Both the position numbers and the translations under genes were made by a program. Shown here one piece after another: positions 12,952 through 19,236 of a stretch of 19,236 nt of DNA (the first letter of the stretch is position 1; every line of letters begins with the position of its first letter). Origin of the DNA: Pseudomonadota bacterium (GTDB taxonomy: Bacteria; Myxococcota; Myxococcia; Myxococcales; Anaeromyxobacteraceae). The DNA lies in the NCBI GenBank assembly GCA_023419875.1, contig JAEZXM010000108.1, forward strand, positions 1-19,236. Direction: 5' to 3'. The notes beneath the pieces are model-generated. The model had not been told where the DNA came from. It did no database searches and worked only from the letters and a program-made list of their open reading frames with translations.

Positions 12952-14328
12952 ATGGCCGATCGCATCCCGCATCGCGTCCGCGTCTTCCTGCGGGAGGAGC
13001 TGCCCCGCTGGCGCGCGGAGGGGATCCTGGACGAGGCCGGCGCGGAGACGCTCCGCCGGCGCTATCTCGCCGAGCCCGAGTCCACCGGGGTCGCCCTCGC
13101 GGCGCTCCACGTCCTCGCCGCCTGTCTCATCGGCGCGGGGATCATCTCGCTCGTCGCCTCGAACTGGAACGAGCTCGCGCGCGGGCTGCGCCTCGCCATC
13201 CTGGGGGTGGCGCTCGTGGCCGCGCACGGCGTCGGGTTCTGGATGTGGCAGATCCGGGGCCGGCACGCGCGGCTCGGCCACGCCGTCTCGCTCCTCGGCA
13301 CCGTGATCTTCGGCGCGAGCATCGGGCTCGTCGCCCAGCTCTTCCACGTGAGCGGGCCCTGGTACGGCATGTTCGGCGCCTGGGCGCTGGGCGCGCTCAC
13401 AGCCGGGCTGGTCCTTCCGAGCCTGCCCGCGCTGGGGCTTGCGACGATCCTCGGGCTGTTCGTCTGGGGCCCGGGGTTCGTCGTGGATCACGCCAGCATC
13501 GCCGACGCGGTGGCCTGGCTCGCCGGCGGCGGAGCGGTGGCGCTCGCCTTCCGCGCCCGCTCCCGTGCGCTGTTCGTCCTGGCGACGACGGGGCTCGGGG
13601 TCGTGCTCGGCACCGCCGCGGTCGCGCTCACGGTGGTGGAGCTCGGTGAGATGGCGCACCTGTTCGCCGCGCTCCTCGGGATCACCGCTTCCACCTGTGC
13701 GTTCGCGGGCGTGCGCTTCCGCGGCGAGCCGCACCGGTTCTCGGTCGCCGCCGGCGTGCTCGGGCGGATCGCGTTGTACGTCCTCGCGTACTGGCTCTCG
13801 TTCGCGGAGGGCGCGCGGTCGGTGCTCAGGGAACTGGGCTGGGGCCGGGGCTGGGTGACCTGCGGGCTCGCGCCGCTGCTCCTCGCGCTCGCGCTGGCCG
13901 CGTTCGCGCGAACCGCGACCGCGTGGATCGCCGCCGGCTTCGTGGTGTTGTACGCGGTGCTCGTGCAGGCGGGCGTCGAGGCGGCCTGGCTCGTCCTCGC
14001 GGCGCACGCGGCGATCCTGGGTCTCGCCGGAGTCCGCATCGCGGAGGGCCTCCGGTCGCACCGGCGCGCACCTTTCTGGGAGGGGCTCGCCGTGGCGGCC
14101 GTGGTGGCCTGCTCCCGCTTCCTCGAGATCGACACGAAGCTCTGGCTCAAGGGGCTGCTGTTCATCGCCTGCGGGATCGCGGTGACGGTCGCCGCGCTCG
14201 TCTTCGAGCGGCGGCTCTCGGCGCCCGCTCGCCCTTCGTCCTTCGACTCCGGCCCCGCTTCGCGGGGCCTACGCTCAGGAGGCTCAGGGCGAGCGGAAAC
14301 GAAGGGCACGGAGGTGGGTCATGCGTAG
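12952..14328 (+). CDS. DUF2157 domain multi-pass membrane protein
   Basis: A 458-residue protein starting at ATG 12952 behind GGGGAGGAAC. The soluble N-terminal ~45 residues (FLREELPRWRAEGILDEAGA) match the start of DUF2157 proteins, where a short helical domain precedes the first span. About a dozen membrane segments follow, beginning with LAALHVLAACLIGAGIISLV and ending with WLKGLLFIACGIAVTVAALV. The SRFLEIDTKLWLKG block is characteristic of the C-terminal part of the family. The function is unknown; family members are commonly encoded beside GDYXXLXY proteins, as here. The last ~36 residues after FERRL are low-complexity and are encoded by a palindromic repeat element, so the natural protein probably ended near residue 420. 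Confidence 0.85.
   Translation: MADRIPHRVRVFLREELPRWRAEGILDEAGAETLRRRYLAEPESTGVALAALHVLAACLIGAGIISLVASNWNELARGLRLAILGVALVAAHGVGFWMWQIRGRHARLGHAVSLLGTVIFGASIGLVAQLFHVSGPWYGMFGAWALGALTAGLVLPSLPALGLATILGLFVWGPGFVVDHASIADAVAWLAGGGAVALAFRARSRALFVLATTGLGVVLGTAAVALTVVELGEMAHLFAALLGITASTCAFAGVRFRGEPHRFSVAAGVLGRIALYVLAYWLSFAEGARSVLRELGWGRGWVTCGLAPLLLALALAAFARTATAWIAAGFVVLYAVLVQAGVEAAWLVLAAHAAILGLAGVRIAEGLRSHRRAPFWEGLAVAAVVACSRFLEIDTKLWLKGLLFIACGIAVTVAALVFERRLSAPARPSSFDSGPASRGLRSGGSGRAETKGTEVGHA
14231..14307. repeat. Palindromic REP-like element at the 3' end of the DUF2157 gene
   Basis: A 77-bp imperfect palindrome. The outer arms GCCCTTCGT (14231-14239) and ACGAAGGGC (14299-14307) are exact inverted repeats. 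The centre, 14251-14269, is GGCCCCGC-TTC-GCGGGGCC, a perfect 8-bp hairpin. Right of it GCTCAGG occurs twice (14273 and 14282). The CCTTCGACTCC and GCTCAGGGCGAGCGG blocks resemble short palindromes dispersed in many GC-rich environmental genomes (from memory, not searched). It encodes most of the tail of the DUF2157 protein and ends 14 bp before the next start codon. Confidence 0.6.
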
Positions 14329-14833
14329 CTGGATCCGGCTCGCGGTGGTGCTGGTCGTCCAGCTCGCCATCCTCGTCGTTGTGCCCGTGGGGCAGGTGCG
14401 CGCCCGGAACCGGGGGACGCCCATCACGCTGCGTACCGCCCCCGTCGATCCGTTCGACGTCCTCGCCGGCCGGTACGTGACCCTCGCCTACGAGGTCGAG
14501 AGCGTCTCGGCGCAGCACCGGAGCTCGACCTTCCGGGACCGCCAGCTCGTCTGGCTGACGGTGGCAGAGGGCGATCCCGTATGGACGTTCGTGAGCGTGA
14601 CCGCGGAGCGCCCTGCGCCGGTGCCGGGCCAGGTCTCGATCCGCGCTCGCTGGGATCGGTGGAGGGCACGGCTCGAGGACGCGAGCCGGTTCTACGTCAC
14701 CGAGGAGGTCGGGAGGGCGGTGGACGCGCGGCCGCGCGGCCAGGCCGACCTGATCGACCTTCGCGTCGCCGAGGACGGCACGCCGGCGGTGATGCGGCTG
14801 CGCGGGCCGGGCGTCGACCTGCGGGCGGAGTGA
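14321..14833 (+). CDS. GDYXXLXY-type membrane-anchored protein
   Basis: A 170-residue protein starting at ATG 14321, overlapping the DUF2157 stop by 8 nt, with GAGGTGGGT just upstream, so the two are probably translationally coupled. Residues about 6-24 (RLAVVLVVQLAILVVVPVGQ) form a single N-terminal membrane anchor. The diagnostic block is PVDPFDVLAGRYVTLAYEVE (about 41-60), the family's G-D-Y-x-x-L-x-Y motif with Arg in place of the usual Asp. The rest is a periplasmic beta-rich domain. The function is unknown; it is a frequent partner of DUF2157 proteins. Its stop lies only 3 bp from the stop of the convergent ribonuclease Z gene. Confidence 0.85.
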   Translation: MRSWIRLAVVLVVQLAILVVVPVGQVRARNRGTPITLRTAPVDPFDVLAGRYVTLAYEVESVSAQHRSSTFRDRQLVWLTVAEGDPVWTFVSVTAERPAPVPGQVSIRARWDRWRARLEDASRFYVTEEVGRAVDARPRGQADLIDLRVAEDGTPAVMRLRGPGVDLRAE

Positions 14834-14836
14834 CGG

Positions 14837-15754
14837 CTACTCCGGCAGCGGCAGCTCGACCATCCATCCGTCGTGCGCGACGTCCACGGGACCGGGGAAG
14901 ACCTCCCGGGCCTGGGCGACGAGCGGCTGCCACTCGCGGTCGTAGCGCGAGGAGAGGTGCGTGAGCACGAGCCGGCCGACGCCGGCCTCCCGCGCCACGG
15001 CCGCGGCTTCACGGGCGGTGGAGTGTTTCGTCTCCACCGCGCGGTCGCTCTCGGTGTCGCCGAAGGTGCAGTCGTGGACGAGGAGGTCGGCGGCCTTCGC
15101 GGCCTCGACCGTCGCCTGCGCGGGCCGCGTATCGCCGGTCACCACCACCGAGCGGCCGCGGCGCGGCGGCTCGAGGACCTCCTCCGGGTGGACGGTGCGG
15201 CCGCCCGGGAGCGTCACGGCCTGACCGCGCTGGAGGGCGCCGAAGAGCGGCCCCGGGGGTACGCCGAGCGCGGTGGCGCGCTCGGGGTGGAAACGGCCCG
15301 GTCGCGTGTCCTCGCGCAGCGCCCAGCCGAGCGACGGGCCGCGGTGGTCGGTCGCGAACGGGACCCAGGCGCAGCCCTGCCGCCGCACCGCCTCGCCCGG
15401 CTGCACCTCGTGGATGCGCACCTCGAAGTGGAACCGCTCGGCGCCGGTGAAGAGCATCGTCTTGAGGAGCGAGCGGGCGGGGCGCGGCCCGTAGACGTCG
15501 AGCGGCTCGGTCCGGTTCTGCATCGAGAGCGTGCGGAGGAAGCCGATCGCGCCGAGGTAGTGGTCGGCGTGGAAGTGCGTGAAGAAGATCGCCGAGACGT
15601 CGAAGCCCGCCCCGTAGTGGATGAGCTGGCGCTGGGTGCCCTCCCCGCAGTCCACGAGCCACATCTCTCCCTCCCGGCGCACGGAGAGGCCGGTGAGGTT
15701 CCGCCGGAGGGTCGGCTGAGCGGCGGCGGTCCCGAGGAAGGTGAGGCGGAGCAT
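14837..15754 (-). CDS. rnz: Ribonuclease Z (tRNA 3' endonuclease, metallo-beta-lactamase fold)
   Basis: A 305-residue protein, the normal size for the short form of RNase Z. It opens with LRLTFLGTAAAQPTLRRN and carries LVDCGEGTQRQL, both typical. Zinc-binding residues are visible: H60, H62, D64 and H65 in FTHFHADHYLG, H137 in ATDHRG, D208 in VVTGDTRP and H266 in LTHLSSRY; KHSTA at 243-247 is the catalytic-loop motif. The enzyme cuts pre-tRNA 3' trailers just after the discriminator base in the cytoplasm. The start is ATG 15754; only a weak GGAAG precedes it. It lies 19 bp after the permease gene on the same strand and probably ends that transcript. A generic MBL-fold hydrolase is unlikely given the GEGTQ and HST motifs. 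Confidence 0.93.
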   Translation of the reverse strand: MLRLTFLGTAAAQPTLRRNLTGLSVRREGEMWLVDCGEGTQRQLIHYGAGFDVSAIFFTHFHADHYLGAIGFLRTLSMQNRTEPLDVYGPRPARSLLKTMLFTGAERFHFEVRIHEVQPGEAVRRQGCAWVPFATDHRGPSLGWALREDTRPGRFHPERATALGVPPGPLFGALQRGQAVTLPGGRTVHPEEVLEPPRRGRSVVVTGDTRPAQATVEAAKAADLLVHDCTFGDTESDRAVETKHSTAREAAAVAREAGVGRLVLTHLSSRYDREWQPLVAQAREVFPGPVDVAHDGWMVELPLPE

Positions 15755-15773
15755 TCGGCGGCTTCCGTCTACC

Positions 15774-16562
15774 TCAGGACGACGCGGACGTGTAGTGCCC
15801 GATCGAGCGGAGCCACACGAACCGGGCGGCGAGGGCGAACAGCGCCGCGCCGCCTGCGGTGGCGGCCACCTCCAGCGGGCCGATCCGCCCGAGCAGCGCC
15901 GCGGCCGGGATGGTGGTGAGCACGGCGAGCGGGATGACGAACGTGAAGAGCGCCCGGAGCGCCACCGGGAACACGTCGGCGGGCCAGCGCGCGGCGTCGT
16001 AGAGCGAGAGGAACAGGAAGGAGAGGTTGTCCACCTTCACCACGAAGAACGCGGCCGAGACCACCAGGATCCAGAGCGAGTAGAGGATCACCGTCGCGCT
16101 CGCGAGCACCAGCGCGGCGAGCGCGATCGCGGAGAGGCTCGGCGCGCGGCCCATGAGGCGGAAGGCGATCCCCATGACCCCCCCGCCGGCCAGGATGTCC
16201 ACGATCCGCCACGGCTCGAACTTGGTGGTCGAGACCAGGAACTGCGCGTCGGCGGGCTTGAGCAGGACGAAGTCGAGCGTCCCCTTGCGGATGTGCTCCA
16301 CCACCGCGACGAGGGACGGGTTCACCGCCCCCTCGAGGATCCCCTTCACCAGGCCGAACCAGCCGATCACGACGAGCGACTCCGGGTAGGTCCAGCCGGC
16401 CACCTCGTCCCGGCCGCGGAAGAGCACGAGCAGGGGCACGATCCCGAGCAGGGTCCAGAAGATCGAGATGGCCCCGGAGACCAGGAACTCGAAGCGGTAC
16501 TGCGCGGCCACCGCGAACGAGGCGCGGAGCTGGATCCCGAGGAGGCGGAGGTAGCGGAGCAC
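15774..16562 (-). CDS. ABC-2 type transporter permease (COG3694-like)
   Basis: A 262-residue membrane protein starting at GTG 16562, three bases beyond the stop of the upstream permease. It begins with a short cytosolic helix (LRYLRLLGIQLRASFAVAAQ), followed by six predicted spans, including FLVSGAISIFWTLLGIVPLL, ATVILYSLWILVVSAAFFVV and ALFTFVIPLAVLTTIPAAAL. The segment HIRKGTLDFVLLKPADAQFL is typical of this uncharacterised ABC-2 group, whose members pair with a second permease (COG4587) and a COG4586-type ATPase to form an export system. The second permease is the adjacent upstream gene; no ATPase lies inside the window. The substrate is unknown. Confidence 0.87.
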   Translation of the reverse strand: MLRYLRLLGIQLRASFAVAAQYRFEFLVSGAISIFWTLLGIVPLLVLFRGRDEVAGWTYPESLVVIGWFGLVKGILEGAVNPSLVAVVEHIRKGTLDFVLLKPADAQFLVSTTKFEPWRIVDILAGGGVMGIAFRLMGRAPSLSAIALAALVLASATVILYSLWILVVSAAFFVVKVDNLSFLFLSLYDAARWPADVFPVALRALFTFVIPLAVLTTIPAAALLGRIGPLEVAATAGGAALFALAARFVWLRSIGHYTSASS

Positions 16563-16565
16563 GCG

Positions 16566-17356
16566 TCACCCACCGAAGGCCGCGTAGCGGCGGATCCCCG
16601 AACGCCATGCACCCCGCGCCGCGAGCGCGAGCCCGAAGACGAACAGCCACTGGATGCCGAGCTCGAGGAGCGCCTGCGGGCGCGGCGTCATGCCGACCAT
16701 CATCTCGACCGGAAAGGCGAGGATGTAACGGAAGGGCAGGAACCGCGCGGCGTCCGAGAACCAGCCCGGGAAGAGCTCGAGGGGGAGGATGTACCCGGAG
16801 AGGATCGTGAACAGCCCGAACCAGACCTGCGCCACCGACACCGCCGAGTCCACGAAGAACGCCAGCGCGGCGATGCACGAAAGGGCGAGGAAGGTGATGA
16901 GCCAGGATCCCAGGACGGCGACGGGGAAGACGGTCCAGAGCAGCGGGTCGCGCGTGAGGTGGTCGCCGGCGACGAAGAAGAGGACGAGCGCGATCGGCAG
17001 GGCGATGCCGAGGCGGAGCGGCATGGCGGCGACGTTCTCGGACGCGTAGTGGACGAGCGGGTGGATGGGACGGAGCAGCCGGAAGGCGAGCGTGCCCTGC
17101 CGGATCTCCATGTTCGCCTCCCACACCACCCACGCGCCGGTGAGGAGGCGCACGATCAGCGTGACGAGGTAGTACGCGACGAACGCGCGCTGCCCGAAAC
17201 GGCCCACGGGGCCCTCGCGGGCCACCGCGGTGGTGATGGCCATCATCACCAGCGCCAGGTTGGTCGAGAGGAACCAGACGATGAGCTCCGCGCGATAGGC
17301 GAGCGCGTCGGCGAAGCCCACGCGGAGGAGCGTGGGGATCGCGCGGAGCGTGCGGG

Positions 17357-17360
<4 letters not shown>
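16566..17360 (-). CDS. ABC-2 type transporter permease (COG4587-like)
   Basis: A 264-residue membrane protein. The frame stays open further upstream through the peptidase gene, but the start is set at ATG 17360, which overlaps the peptidase stop by 4 nt (ATGA) and gives the usual N-terminus, TRTLRAIPTLLRVGFADALA. About six spans follow, including LIVWFLSTNLALVMMAITTA, LGIALPIALVLFFVAGDHLT and WLITFLALSCIAALAFFVDS. The block MEIRQGTLAFRLLRPIHPLV parallels RKGTLDFVLLKPADAQFL in the neighbouring permease, so the two are distant paralogs that probably form a heterodimeric channel. SGYILPLELFPGWF is a typical ABC-2 loop near the fifth span. Confidence 0.88.

Positions 17361-19236
<1,876 letters not shown>

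Overview
The window is very GC-rich DNA, with third codon positions that are almost all G or C. It is densely coded on both strands. The mix of genes points to a myxobacterium-like member of the Myxococcota, possibly near Anaeromyxobacter: several lipoproteins with short Cys-rich motifs after the lipobox, PEGA/two-membrane-segment proteins, a PQQ-type propeller lipoprotein, and an HNH endonuclease with duplicated helical domains. That placement is inference from gene content and composition; there is no rRNA or other marker to confirm it.

Layout. (1) 1-1034, minus strand: a class I methyltransferase followed by a DEDD-type exonuclease that runs off the left edge. (2) 1033-1477, plus: a membrane-protein gene that can only be read by changing frame three times. 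(3) 1560-5153: a collagen-like lipoprotein, a small STAS protein with a strong terminator, and a convergent large PKD/Ig-repeat lipoprotein. (4) 5434-9313, plus: a tight three-gene operon (two-TM-tail protein, propeller lipoprotein, TPR/PEGA/two-TM-tail protein) that looks like an envelope assembly of unknown function. (5) 9371-10193: a hotdog-fold thioesterase and a small membrane protein. (6) 10361-12042: an HNH endonuclease interrupted by a frameshift, followed by a tRNA-3'-end-like fragment. (7) 12257-14833, plus: a methyltransferase with a hairpin that can cover its ribosome binding site, then the frequently paired DUF2157 and GDYXXLXY membrane proteins, with a palindromic repeat at their junction. 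(8) 14837-19236, minus: M3 metallopeptidase (cut by the right edge), two ABC-2 type permeases and ribonuclease Z in one tightly packed unit.

No CRISPR array, transposase, integrase, complete tRNA or rRNA was seen. The most unusual material is the 1.5-9.3 kb envelope region: three lipoproteins and two proteins sharing a C-terminal membrane module, none with a function I can assign. The two frame-disrupted genes both change frame in the same direction, so base-calling or assembly errors have to be separated from real gene decay.
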